The notes under the pieces were generated by a model. The model had not been told where the DNA came from, made no database searches, and saw only the letters and a program-made list of their open reading frames with translations. Position numbers and translations under genes: made by a program. 51,726 nt of DNA. Origin: Candidatus Neomicrothrix sp. UBA2983 (GTDB lineage: Bacteria; Actinomycetota; Acidimicrobiia; Acidimicrobiales; MedAcidi-G1). The stretch's first letter is position 1. Every line of letters starts with the position of its first letter. Where the stretch lies: positions 77,477 to 129,202 of the forward strand of contig DEAL01000019.1 in the NCBI GenBank assembly GCA_002346745.1. The letters are read 5' to 3'. This document shows, piece by piece, positions 23,267-31,690 of the stretch.

Positions 23267-24364
23267 ATGCGGCGCCCCGACCTGCGCATCCTGGACCTCG
23301 CCGGCTCGCCCGAAGCCATGGGCCACGCCCACGGCCACGCCCACGCCGACGAGATCCGTGCCTACACCGACGAGCGGGTCCGACTGGCCGGCGCCGGCGG
23401 CTGGAGCGGCGAACCGCTCGACCGAGACGGCGTCCTCGCCCTCGCAGAGGCCTGCATCCCCGCCCACGAGGCCCACTCGGCGGTCCTCCACGAGGAGATG
23501 TGCGGCCTGGCCGAGGGGGCGGGCATCACCCTCGCCGAGGCGATCGTCGTGGGCGGCTTCACCGACTTCGTCGACACCGTCCGGGCCCACGTCGGCGGTC
23601 ACCACTCCGCCGCCGTGGTCGAAGACGACTGCACCTCCTTCCTCGTGCCCGGCAGCCGCTCCGACGGCACCGGCCTGTGCGCCCAGACCTGGGACATGCA
23701 CGACACCGCCACCGAGCACGTCGTCCTGCTCCGGGTGCGTCCCGACGACGGCCCCGCCGCCCTCGTCTTCAGCACCGTCGGCTGCCTCGGCCAGATCGGC
23801 ATGAACGAGGCCGGCGTCTGCGTCGGCATCAACAACCTCACCGCCGCCGACGGCGTCACCGGCGTCACCTGGCCGACCGTCGTGCGCGACGCCCTGCTGC
23901 GCAGCACCGCCGACGAGGCCCTCGAGGTCGTCCTCGGTGCCAACCTGGCCGGCGGCCACAGCTTCCTCCTCCTCGACGCCGCCGGCACCGGCTACCTGGT
24001 CGAGGCCATGCCCAGCGCCCGGCCCTGGGTGGCGCTCGACGGCGACGCCCTGGTCCACACCAACCACACCGTCTGGCCGGCTGCCACCGCCGTGCAGGGC
24101 GCCCGGGCCTCCGACCTCCGGGCCAACTCCGAACGGCGCCTGGCCCGGGCCGCCGAACTGCTCGACCGGCACGACGTCACTCCCGAGGATTGCATGGCGA
24201 TCACGAGGGACCCCGACTCCATCTGCCGGGAGTCCGACCCCGTCCACCACCTCGAGTCCAGCGGCGGCGTCGTCATGCGGCCCGGCACCCGCGACCTGTG
24301 GGCCGTCTGGGGAGTCCCCAGCCACAACGACTACGTCCACGTCCCCTTCGCCACCGGAGCCTGA
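23267..24364 (+). CDS. C45-family autoproteolytic acyltransferase/hydrolase
   Basis: 365 residues of the Ntn-hydrolase family that includes isopenicillin-N acyltransferase. C122 in EDDCTSFLVPG is the expected self-processing point and N-terminal nucleophile, preceded by aspartate instead of the glycine of the penicillin enzyme. Further matches are AQTWDMHDT and GMNEAGVCVGINNL. The N-terminal part has a His-rich stretch (GHAHGHAHADE). Such enzymes cut or transfer acyl groups at amide bonds. The next gene, a GNAT acetyltransferase, begins 3 nt after the stop, so the pair probably deacylates and reacylates a related amine; this is inference. Confidence 0.87.
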   Translation: MRRPDLRILDLAGSPEAMGHAHGHAHADEIRAYTDERVRLAGAGGWSGEPLDRDGVLALAEACIPAHEAHSAVLHEEMCGLAEGAGITLAEAIVVGGFTDFVDTVRAHVGGHHSAAVVEDDCTSFLVPGSRSDGTGLCAQTWDMHDTATEHVVLLRVRPDDGPAALVFSTVGCLGQIGMNEAGVCVGINNLTAADGVTGVTWPTVVRDALLRSTADEALEVVLGANLAGGHSFLLLDAAGTGYLVEAMPSARPWVALDGDALVHTNHTVWPAATAVQGARASDLRANSERRLARAAELLDRHDVTPEDCMAITRDPDSICRESDPVHHLESSGGVVMRPGTRDLWAVWGVPSHNDYVHVPFATGA

Positions 24365-24367
24365 CCC

Positions 24368-25012
24368 TTGGCCGTCACCGCCGCCGACATCGCCTACGAA
24401 CCCATCCGGAAGGAGTGGGCGGAAGCGCTCGCCGCCATCGAGCGGGCGGCCTTCCCCACCGCCGGGATCGAGGACCTCCTCGTCACCGAGGAGATCGAGA
24501 TCTACTGCGACACCTTCCCAGAGGGCGGATTCGTGGCGCTCCACGACGACACGCCGGTCGGCTTCGGCGTCGGCATCTTCATCGACTTCGACTTCGACGA
24601 CCCCCACCACAGCCTCGACGACCTCATCGGCGAGAACTCGTGCGGCAACCACTCGGCCGACGGCGACTGGTACTACGGGGTCACGATCGCCGTGGACCCC
24701 GCCTACCGGCGCCTCGGCATCGGCCAGCAGCTGTACGTCCTCCGCAAGGGGGTCGTCCAGCACTACGGCAAGCAGGGCATCGTGGCCGGGGGCGTCATGC
24801 CGGGCTACAAGGACCACCTCCACGACATGTCCGCCGACGAGTACGTCGACCGGGTCTGCAGCGGCGACCTCTACGACCCGACGCTCTCGTTCCAGATCGA
24901 GAACGGCTTCGAGATCCTCGGGGCGATCCCGGACTACATGGACGACCCGGCCGTCGGCAACAACGCCGCCCTCATCGTCTGGCGCAACCCCGACCTGGCC
25001 GGCGCCGACTGA
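24368..25012 (+). CDS. GNAT-family N-acetyltransferase
   Basis: 214 residues. The acetyl-CoA pyrophosphate loop is VDPAYRRLGIGQQL, after the strand WYYGVTIA; VPVGF-type strand GFGVGIFIDFDFDD precedes it. The start is a TTG at 24368, with GGAG 8 nt upstream. The gap to the C45 stop is 3 nt, so translation is coupled. Two unusually acidic stretches (DFDFDDPHHSLDD and ADEYVDRV) surround the core. The acceptor is unknown but is probably related to the amine released by the C45 enzyme. Confidence 0.82.
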   Translation: MAVTAADIAYEPIRKEWAEALAAIERAAFPTAGIEDLLVTEEIEIYCDTFPEGGFVALHDDTPVGFGVGIFIDFDFDDPHHSLDDLIGENSCGNHSADGDWYYGVTIAVDPAYRRLGIGQQLYVLRKGVVQHYGKQGIVAGGVMPGYKDHLHDMSADEYVDRVCSGDLYDPTLSFQIENGFEILGAIPDYMDDPAVGNNAALIVWRNPDLAGAD

Positions 25013-25024
25013 GCGCTCCGGCGG

Positions 25025-25030
25025 CAGACT
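25025..25030 (+). promoter_or_regulatory. Putative -10 element of the CoA-transferase gene
   Basis: CAGACT lies exactly 6 nt before the ATG at 25037 with no Shine-Dalgarno between them. Confidence 0.45.
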
Positions 25031-25036
25031 GACCGG

Positions 25037-26221
25037 ATGACCACCCCCGACGAGCGTCGCCTCCGCGGCGCGCTCGGCCACCTGCGCATCGCCGATTTCA
25101 GCCGGGTGCTCGCAGGGCCCCTCGCCACCATGGTGCTCGGCGACCTCGGCGCCGACGTCGTCAAGGTCGAGCAGCCCGGCGCCGGCGACGACACCCGCAC
25201 CTGGGGGCCGCCGTGGTGGGACGACGGCGACGGCCCGGCCAGCACCTACTTCCTCACCCTCAACCGCAACAAGCGGTCGATCGCCCTCGACCTGCGCGAT
25301 CCGGACGACCTGGTCGTCGCCAGCCGGCTGGCCCTCGAGGCCGACGTGGTCATCGACAACTTCCGCCCCGGCACCATGGCCAGGTTCGGCCTCGACCGGG
25401 ACTCGCTGGCCGCCGAACAGCCCGGCATCATCACCTGCTCGGTCAGCGGCTTCGGCAGCGACGGCCGCGGCGCCGAACTGGCCGGCTACGACTTCCTCGT
25501 CCAGGCCATGAGCGGGATCATGCACGTCACCGGCGAGGTCGACGGCGAGCCCTCCAAGGTCGGCTCCGCCGTCGTCGACAAGCTCACCGGCCTCTACGCC
25601 GCCATCGGCATCCTCGCCGCCGTCGAGGAACGCCGGGTCACCGGCCTGGGCCAGCACGTCGAGGTGTCGCTCATGCAGTCGGCCCTCGCCGGCCTGCTCA
25701 ACGTGGCGAGTGCCCACGTGGCCGCCGACGTCGACCCCGGCCGCCACGGCAACCGGCACCCTTCGATCGCCCCCTACGAGCCCTACCGGGCCGCCGACGG
25801 CCTCGTCGCCGTGGCCGCCGCCAGCCCCGTGCTCTGGCAGCGGTTCGCCGACGTCCTCGGCCGGTCCGACTGGTGCGACGACCCCCGGTTCGCCGACAAC
25901 GAGGCGCGTGTCGCAAACGTCGAGGTCCTCGCCGGCGAGATCGAGGCGGTCCTGGCCGGCGGCACTGTCGACGACTGGGTCGCCCGGCTCCAGGCCGCGG
26001 GCATCCCGGCCGGCCCGATCAACGACGTCCGATCGGCCTTCACCACCGCCGAGGCGCTCGGCCTCGACCCGGTGGCCGTCCACGACGGCGACGGCGAACG
26101 CGAGGCGTTCCGCTCGGTGCGCTCGCCGATCGGCCTCTCGGCCACGCCGCCGAGTGTCAGGCGGCGCCCGCCCCGCACCGACGAGCACGGCGACGAGATC
26201 CGGGGCGAACTTGGTCGCTGA
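25037..26221 (+). CDS. CaiB/BaiF-type class III CoA-transferase
   Basis: 394 residues. Family features are ADFSRVLAGPLATMVLGDLG at the N-terminus, DVVKVEQPGAGDDTR, LNRNKRSIALDL, NFRPGTMARFGL and catalytic D152 in LAGYDFLVQAMSG. Class III enzymes move CoA between carboxylic acids through an aspartyl-CoA thioester, for example with carnitine, oxalate or bile acids. The ATG at 25037 is 24 nt after the GNAT stop and has its own -10-like hexamer. The donor and acceptor cannot be assigned. Confidence 0.9.
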   Translation: MTTPDERRLRGALGHLRIADFSRVLAGPLATMVLGDLGADVVKVEQPGAGDDTRTWGPPWWDDGDGPASTYFLTLNRNKRSIALDLRDPDDLVVASRLALEADVVIDNFRPGTMARFGLDRDSLAAEQPGIITCSVSGFGSDGRGAELAGYDFLVQAMSGIMHVTGEVDGEPSKVGSAVVDKLTGLYAAIGILAAVEERRVTGLGQHVEVSLMQSALAGLLNVASAHVAADVDPGRHGNRHPSIAPYEPYRAADGLVAVAAASPVLWQRFADVLGRSDWCDDPRFADNEARVANVEVLAGEIEAVLAGGTVDDWVARLQAAGIPAGPINDVRSAFTTAEALGLDPVAVHDGDGEREAFRSVRSPIGLSATPPSVRRRPPRTDEHGDEIRGELGR

Positions 26222-27806
26222 CCGGTCGCGGAGGCGTCCGACATGGTGGCCGGGCGCCACCGGCTACGAGGTCTACCTCCGGTCCTTCGCCGACTCGGAC
26301 GGCGACGGGGTCGGCGACCTGCCCGGACTCACCGGACGCCTCCACCACCTCGCGGAACTCGGCGTCGACTTCCTCTGGGTGACACCCTTCTACGGCTCCC
26401 CGATGGCCGACTGGGGCTACGACGTCGCCGACCACTGCTCGGTCGATCCCACCTTCGGCACACTCGACGACTTCGACGAACTCGTGGAACGTGCGCACGC
26501 ACTCGACCTGCGCGTCGTCGTCGACCTGGTCCCCAACCACACCAGTGACCAGCACCCCTGGTTCCTCTCGGCCCGCGCCGACCCGGAGGGCGACCACCGC
26601 GACCGCTACATCTGGCGGGACCCTGCCCCGGACGGTGGTCCGCCCAACAACTGGATCAGCCACTTCGGAGGATCGGCATGGACCCTCGACGAGGCATCGG
26701 GCCAGTACCACCTCCACCTCTTCCTCCCCGAGCAGCCCGACCTGAACTGGCGGCATCCGGCCGTTGTCGAGGAGTTCGACCGGATCCTGCGGTTCTGGCT
26801 GGAGCGTGGCGTGGACGGCTTCCGGATCGACATGGCCGGCACCCTGTTCAAGGACCGGGACCTCCGGTCCAACCCGCAGGTGGCGGACTGGGATCCGGCG
26901 CAGCCCATCTGGGAGCAGTGGCAGGCGTTCGAGCACCGACATGACGTGCTCCAGCCAGAGAGCCTCGACATCTTCAGGCGCTGGCGGGCCATCGTCGACG
27001 ACCACGACGGCTACCTGATGGGCGAGACCTTCGAACTGGATCCCCATGGCATGGCCCGGCTCCTTCCCGGCGACGGCCTGCACGGTGGCTTCTGGTTCGC
27101 CCCGATGCACATCCGCTGGCGCGCCGACGCCATCCGGCGGGTGCTGGTCGAGCCCACCGCCCTCCTGGGGGACCGCCTGGTCTGGGCGACCGGCAGCCAC
27201 GACATCGCCCGTGCACCGACCAGGTTGGGGGCCGACGCCGCCGGCCGGCAGCGGACCCTGGCGCTCAACGTGCTGCTGGCCGGACTCCCCGGCGTCCTCG
27301 TGCTCTACCAGGGGGAGGAGCTGGGGTTGGTCGACGGCGACGTTCCCGAGGGCGCGGGGCTCGACCCGGTCGGGGCGACGGACGGCGCGGCGGGCCGAGA
27401 CGGCTGCCGTACGCCGATGCCGTGGTCGCAAGGACCGGCCAACGGCTTCACCACGGGCGCGCCCTGGCTGCGATCCGCCGAGCGGCAGCCGGAGGAGACC
27501 GCCGCCCACCAGGTGGGACGCCGGGAATCCTGGTTCGGCCACTACCAGCGACTGCTGGCCGTCCGTCGGCAGGTTCCCGACGAACCCGTCGACTGGATCG
27601 ACGGCGGCGAGGGGCCGGTCGTGGCCTATCGGCGCGGCGTCATGCACGTGGCGGCGAACACCTCGGACGAGGCGTCGGCCATCGAGGTCGACGCGGACGT
27701 CACGCTCGAGTTCGCCACGCCCGGGGTCGCCCTGGGGGAGCAGGCGCTGCTGCTCCCGCCGCGCGCCGCGGCGATCTGGACGACGACGGGCGACGAGCCC
27801 GCCTGA
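26211..27806 (+). CDS. GH13 alpha-glucosidase-like protein
   Basis: 531 residues. GH13 regions are complete: DLVPNHTSD (region I), GFRIDMAG with nucleophile D207 (II), MGETFE with acid/base E272 (III), and TGSHDIAR with H330-D331 (IV). The N-terminal WWPGATGYEVYLRSFADSDG is typical of oligo-1,6-glucosidase or alpha-glucosidase types, which act in the cytoplasm on short alpha-glucosides. No ATG is available in frame; the TTG at 26211 overlaps the CoA-transferase stop by 11 nt and follows CGGGG, so translation is probably coupled. Confidence 0.9.
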   Translation: MVADRSRRRPTWWPGATGYEVYLRSFADSDGDGVGDLPGLTGRLHHLAELGVDFLWVTPFYGSPMADWGYDVADHCSVDPTFGTLDDFDELVERAHALDLRVVVDLVPNHTSDQHPWFLSARADPEGDHRDRYIWRDPAPDGGPPNNWISHFGGSAWTLDEASGQYHLHLFLPEQPDLNWRHPAVVEEFDRILRFWLERGVDGFRIDMAGTLFKDRDLRSNPQVADWDPAQPIWEQWQAFEHRHDVLQPESLDIFRRWRAIVDDHDGYLMGETFELDPHGMARLLPGDGLHGGFWFAPMHIRWRADAIRRVLVEPTALLGDRLVWATGSHDIARAPTRLGADAAGRQRTLALNVLLAGLPGVLVLYQGEELGLVDGDVPEGAGLDPVGATDGAAGRDGCRTPMPWSQGPANGFTTGAPWLRSAERQPEETAAHQVGRRESWFGHYQRLLAVRRQVPDEPVDWIDGGEGPVVAYRRGVMHVAANTSDEASAIEVDADVTLEFATPGVALGEQALLLPPRAAAIWTTTGDEPA

Positions 27807-27827
27807 GCCCCTCGTCCGCCCGCGGAC

Positions 27828-28196
27828 TCAGTCCCGGTGTGCCGCCCGGAAGCGGGCCGGGGTCACGCCCGCCAGCCGGGCGAACTGGCGGGTGAACCCG
27901 GCCTGGTCGTAGAAGCCGCACAGCGAGGCGACAACGGCGATCGGGTCGTCGGTGCCGGCCAGCAGCTCGGTCGCCCGCTCGACCCGAACCCGCAACAGGT
28001 ACTGGGTGGCGGTCAGCCCGAACACCTTCTTCATGCGGCGCTCGAGTTGCCCCTCCGAGCACTCGGCAGCTTCGGCCAGGTCAGCCACCCGCAGCGGCTC
28101 GTCGAGTCGGGCGTGGACGAGCTCCACGACCCGGGTGAGCGACTCGAGGGCGATGCTCGCCTCGCTCGGCGTATCGACGACGACCGCTGGTGGCAC
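27828..28196 (-). pseudogene. AraC-family C-terminal DNA-binding domain, 5'-truncated
   Basis: The reverse frame from about 28160 down to 27828 encodes a full AraC-type double helix-turn-helix domain: LTRVVELVHARLDEPLRVAD, LAEAAECSEGQLERRMKKVF, and AVVASLCGFYDQAGFTRQFA with GVTPARFRAAH at the end. The N-terminal sensor domain is missing. Upstream of about 28160 the opposite strand encodes a PutA tail, so the two fragments meet at their broken 5' ends. A GTG at 28196 could give a 122-residue protein of MarA or SoxS size, so residual function is possible. Confidence 0.65.
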
Positions 28197-28784
28197 GAGC
28201 ACTACGGCGTCCCCCACGACCCGACCGGGCTGGAGAGCGAGGCCAACCTGCTGCGCTACGTGCCCCATCCCGATGTGGTGGTGCGCCTGGGCGAGGGCGC
28301 CACCGCCGCCGAGGAGGCCCGGGTTGCCGCCGCCGCCCGCCGCTGTGGCGTCTCCTCCCGGGTCAGCCGCCTGGTCGAGGAGTCCGACGCCGACTTCGCC
28401 GCCTCGCTGGCCGACCACGGGTTCGGCCGCGTCCGTGCGGTCGGCCCGGTCGGCGACGAGGTGCGTCGCGCCGCCGTCGCCGCCGACGTCATCGACGAGG
28501 CGGTCACCGCCTCGGGCCGCCTCGAACTGCGCTGGTACCTCCGGGAGCAGTCCGTCAGCCGGACGCTGCACCGGTTCGGGAACCTGGTGGGTGCCGAGGG
28601 GGGGATGACCGTGCCGGTCGAGGGGCTGCTGGTCGGCATCGACGGTGTCCCCTCGGTGTCCTGGACGGCCATCGACCTGGTGCGCAGGGGGAAGTTCCTG
28701 CCCGCCGCCCTACCTGCCGCCACCGGCACCGCGGACGTGGTGGTCGACTCGTTCGCCGACGTCCCCGGCCTGCTCGACGCCTGA
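28164..28784 (+). pseudogene. 3' remnant of bifunctional proline dehydrogenase/P5C dehydrogenase (putA)
   Basis: The last 206 codons of a forward frame match the C-terminal domain of actinobacterial PutA-type proteins: DDRWWHEHYGVPHDPTGLES, NLLRYVPHPDVVVRLG, ELRWYLREQSVSRTLHRFGN and a final VDSFADVPGLLDA. The proline dehydrogenase and aldehyde dehydrogenase catalytic domains are absent. There is no start codon with a Shine-Dalgarno near the break at about 28164, where the sequence joins the AraC fragment on the other strand. The stop codon is intact. Confidence 0.65.
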
Positions 28785-28804
28785 GCCCGGGGCGGTCAGG
28801 CGGA

Positions 28805-29608
28805 TCAGGGCTCGAGGGACGGCGGCAGCGAGAGGCGGATCGTGCGGCCGCCCTCCACCTGGACGACCTGTCCGGTGACGAAGCCGGCGTCGGCCGAGGC
28901 CAGCCAGCAGGCGGCCGCCGCCACGTCGCCGGCGCTCCCGATCCGACCCACCGGGTGCAGCGAGGACAACTCGGCCACCACCTGGTCGCGGTCGGGGTGG
29001 CGCTCGACGTAGGCCCGGTTCAGCTCGGTGTCGATCCAACCCGGGGCGATGGCGTTGCACCGGATCCCGAGCGGCCCGAGGTCGATGGCCAACGACCGGG
29101 TGAGCGCGTGGATGCCGCCCTTGGAGGCGGCGTAGGCGGCGTGCAGCGGGTTGGCGGCGATGCCCTCGATCGAGCCCATGTTGATGATCGAGGGGTCGAC
29201 GCGGCCTTCCATGAGCGGGACGAGGTGCTTGGCCATCAGGAACGGTCCGCGGAGGTTGACCGCCATCGTCAGGTCCCACTCGGCGACCGACTCGTCGGTG
29301 ATCGAGCGCTCGGCCATGACCCCCGCGTTATTGACCAACACGTCGACGCCGCCGTGGCCGGCTTCGACCGACTGGGCGAACTCGAGGACCGAGGCCTCGT
29401 CGGTGACGTCGAGCGGCACCCACTCTCGGTGCCCGGCCACGCCGAGGCCGGCGCCTACGTCGCCGGGGTCGGTCAGGTCGCCGATCACGACCGTCGCACC
29501 CTCGGTGGCGAAGCGGTCGACGATGGCCCGGCCGATCCCACGGGCGCCACCGGTGACGACGGCGATCCGGTCGGCCATGGCGCCGGTTGGTGCGGGGTCG
29601 GTGCTCAT
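28805..29608 (-). CDS. SDR-family oxidoreductase
   Basis: 267 residues of the classical SDR family. The cofactor motif is TGGARGIG, NNAG is present in LVNNAGVMAE, and the catalytic residues are S in INMGSIEG and YAASK. It ends with the usual VTGQVVQVEGGRTIRL segment. D45 of VIGDLTD suggests NAD preference. The ATG at 29608 overlaps the stop of the second SDR gene by 4 nt (ATGA). It is the last gene of the long reverse cluster. The substrate is unknown, and reduction of a ketone or oxidation of a secondary alcohol is expected. Confidence 0.9.
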   Translation of the reverse strand: MSTDPAPTGAMADRIAVVTGGARGIGRAIVDRFATEGATVVIGDLTDPGDVGAGLGVAGHREWVPLDVTDEASVLEFAQSVEAGHGGVDVLVNNAGVMAERSITDESVAEWDLTMAVNLRGPFLMAKHLVPLMEGRVDPSIINMGSIEGIAANPLHAAYAASKGGIHALTRSLAIDLGPLGIRCNAIAPGWIDTELNRAYVERHPDRDQVVAELSSLHPVGRIGSAGDVAAAACWLASADAGFVTGQVVQVEGGRTIRLSLPPSLEP

Positions 29609-30354
29609 CGGGCCGTGTACCCGCCGTCGATGGACAGGTTGGCGCCGTTGACGTGCCGCGAGCGGTCGTCGGCCAGGAAGGCCACCAGCTCGGCCACCTC
29701 GGACCCGTCCGGGATCCGGCCCTCCGGGATGTCGGCCAGGTTCATCTGACGCACCTCGTCGACGGTGTCGTCGCGCTCGGAGTACAGCATGTGCGTGTCG
29801 ACGGCGCCCGGGCACACGGCGTTGACCCGGATGCCCTCGGCGGCGTGGTCGAGTGCCATGGCTCGGGTCAGGTTGGTGACGGCACCCTTCGAGGCGCAGT
29901 AGGCGGCGAGGCCCGTTCCGCCCACGAGGCCGTTGGTGGAGCTGATGTTGATGATCGCCCCGCCGCCGGCGGCGCGGATGGCGGGGAGGGCGGCCCGGCT
30001 GGTGCGGAACAGCCCGTCCACGTTGGTGGACATGACTCGGTGCCACTCCTCGTCCGTGGTGCCCTCCGCATCGGCCCGGGTGATGACCCCGGCGGCGTTG
30101 ACGAGCACGTCCAGACGGCCGTGGGTCCCGAGTGCCGCCGCCACCGCCGCGTCGCCGTAGCCGGGGTCGGCCACGTCGCCGAGTGCCGTCGAGGCGGTCC
30201 CGCCGGCGGTCGTGATCTCGTCGACGACCTCGCCGGCCCGGTCGGCGTCGCGTCCGCCGACCACCACGGCGAAGCCGTCGGCGGCGAGGCGCACGGCGCA
30301 GGCCCGACCGATGCCCGACGTGGCCCCGGTGACCAGGGCGACCCGTTCAGCCAT
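29605..30354 (-). CDS. SDR-family oxidoreductase
   Basis: 249 residues with TGATSGIG at the cofactor site, NAAG in LVNAAGVI, catalytic serine in NISSTNG and YCASK. VGGRDADRAG after the second strand suggests NADPH preference, unlike its neighbour, so the pair may run a two-step redox isomerisation. The C-terminus (VNGANLSIDGGYTAR) is classical. The start is 12 nt after the stop of the flavoprotein gene. It is not a recent duplicate of the downstream SDR, since the sequences differ widely. Confidence 0.9.
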   Translation of the reverse strand: MAERVALVTGATSGIGRACAVRLAADGFAVVVGGRDADRAGEVVDEITTAGGTASTALGDVADPGYGDAAVAAALGTHGRLDVLVNAAGVITRADAEGTTDEEWHRVMSTNVDGLFRTSRAALPAIRAAGGGAIINISSTNGLVGGTGLAAYCASKGAVTNLTRAMALDHAAEGIRVNAVCPGAVDTHMLYSERDDTVDEVRQMNLADIPEGRIPDGSEVAELVAFLADDRSRHVNGANLSIDGGYTAR

Positions 30355-30366
30355 GGATCGCTCTCC

Positions 30367-31686
30367 CTACATCTCCCGGCCGGCCTGCAGTTGCAGGCGG
30401 CGTGCGTACATCCTGACACCCCAGCCGATGACCGGCGAAGGGACGTTCCGGTTGGGCCGGCCCATCGCCAGCATCGCGTCCAGCAGGTCCGAGCCCTCGC
30501 CGCAGGCCAGTTCCGCGACCAACTTGCCGCACACGGCGCCGCGGCTGATCCCGGTGCCGTTGTGGACGAGGGCACCGTGGACGCCGGGTCCCAACTCGCC
30601 GAACAGCGGCTGGCCGTTGCGGGCCATCGACAGGGCTCCGCCCCACGTGTACTCGAACGGCACGTGGGTGAGGCCCGGGAAGCGCCGCTCGAAGGAGCGC
30701 CGGTGGGCGCGGCCGGCCCGTTCCCGCTGGCGTCCGTCGACCCGGGAGCGGCGGCTGTACGAGTAGACGTTGCGGACGAGGATGCGCCCGTCGGCCAGGC
30801 GCCGCACGGTCGTGCCGGACGGGTCGGCCGGGATCACCCCCCAGGTGCGGTCCCCGCCGATCGACGCCGATTCCTCGTCGGTGAGCGGTCGGGTCATCGA
30901 CCCCCAGGTGACGACCGGGACGAGGCGCCCCCGGGCGATGCCGAAGCCCTCGGCGAAGCCGTTGTTGGCCAGCACCAGTTCGGGCGTTCGGACCGAACCG
31001 GCGTCCGTGCGCAGCAGGTGGGGTGGGCCGAAGTCGAGGTCGACCACCGGCGACTGCTCGTGGAGGGTGACGTTGGAAGGGAGGTGGTCGGCCAGCCCTC
31101 GCACGAGGGCCGCCGGCTGCATCTGCACGGTGCCGGGCGTGTGGACCGAACGCGTGTAGAAGTCGATGCCGAGGCGGTCGACCGTCGCCGCCTCGTCGAA
31201 CACCTCGTAGGCCTCGTCGATGTGGTCGAGGGAGGCGGTGAAGTGGTCGAGGTGCCGTGCGCCCCGATCGGTGCAGGCGGCGTGCGTCTTGCCCGCCCAC
31301 GCCCAGCCGCAGTCGACGTCGTGGTCGACCACGGCCGCCTCGAGGTACGCCTGGCCGGCCCGGTTCAGGGCGATCTGGCGGCGCTCGTGCTCGGCGGTGT
31401 CACCGAACCCCTTGGCCCGCAGGTTGTGGGCGTGGTCGATGGCGAATCCCGACGAGCGGCCGGCGGCGCCGTTGCCGACGAGGTCCGCCTCGAGCAGCAG
31501 GACCGAGGCGTCGGGACGGAGTTCGCCGAGACGCCGGGCCGCAGTCAGGCCGGTGAATCCGGCCCCCACGACCACCACGTCGGCGCCGACGTCACCTGTC
31601 AGCGGTGCGCTGGGCAACCGGGGCGGGAGGGTCTCGAACCAGCCGTTGTTGCGGTCGTTGCGGGGGAGGAGGGAGACGGCGGCCAT
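30367..31686 (-). CDS. FAD-dependent oxidoreductase, OrdL/PuuB-like (DAO family)
   Basis: 439 residues. The ADP-binding motif is VVVVGAGFTGLTAARRL, followed by LLEADLVGNGAAGRSSGF, the hallmark of the gamma-glutamylputrescine oxidase group. A C-terminal FAD contact is seen in VHNGTGISRGAV. These flavoproteins oxidise secondary or primary amines, such as gamma-glutamylputrescine, sarcosine or dimethylglycine, to imines with release of peroxide or electrons to another acceptor. Only 4 nt separate it from the upstream aldehyde dehydrogenase gene, the classical PuuB-PuuC pairing. The amine substrate is not identifiable here. Confidence 0.88.
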   Translation of the reverse strand: MAAVSLLPRNDRNNGWFETLPPRLPSAPLTGDVGADVVVVGAGFTGLTAARRLGELRPDASVLLLEADLVGNGAAGRSSGFAIDHAHNLRAKGFGDTAEHERRQIALNRAGQAYLEAAVVDHDVDCGWAWAGKTHAACTDRGARHLDHFTASLDHIDEAYEVFDEAATVDRLGIDFYTRSVHTPGTVQMQPAALVRGLADHLPSNVTLHEQSPVVDLDFGPPHLLRTDAGSVRTPELVLANNGFAEGFGIARGRLVPVVTWGSMTRPLTDEESASIGGDRTWGVIPADPSGTTVRRLADGRILVRNVYSYSRRSRVDGRQRERAGRAHRRSFERRFPGLTHVPFEYTWGGALSMARNGQPLFGELGPGVHGALVHNGTGISRGAVCGKLVAELACGEGSDLLDAMLAMGRPNRNVPSPVIGWGVRMYARRLQLQAGREM

Positions 31687-31690
31687 ACGC

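Noticed and set aside
23177..26260. A 1027-codon open frame on the reverse strand
   Set aside because: It is antisense to the C45, GNAT and CoA-transferase genes, which carry full family motifs. It is made of Val, Gly, Asp and Ala repeats with no recognisable domain, a normal shadow effect at this GC content.
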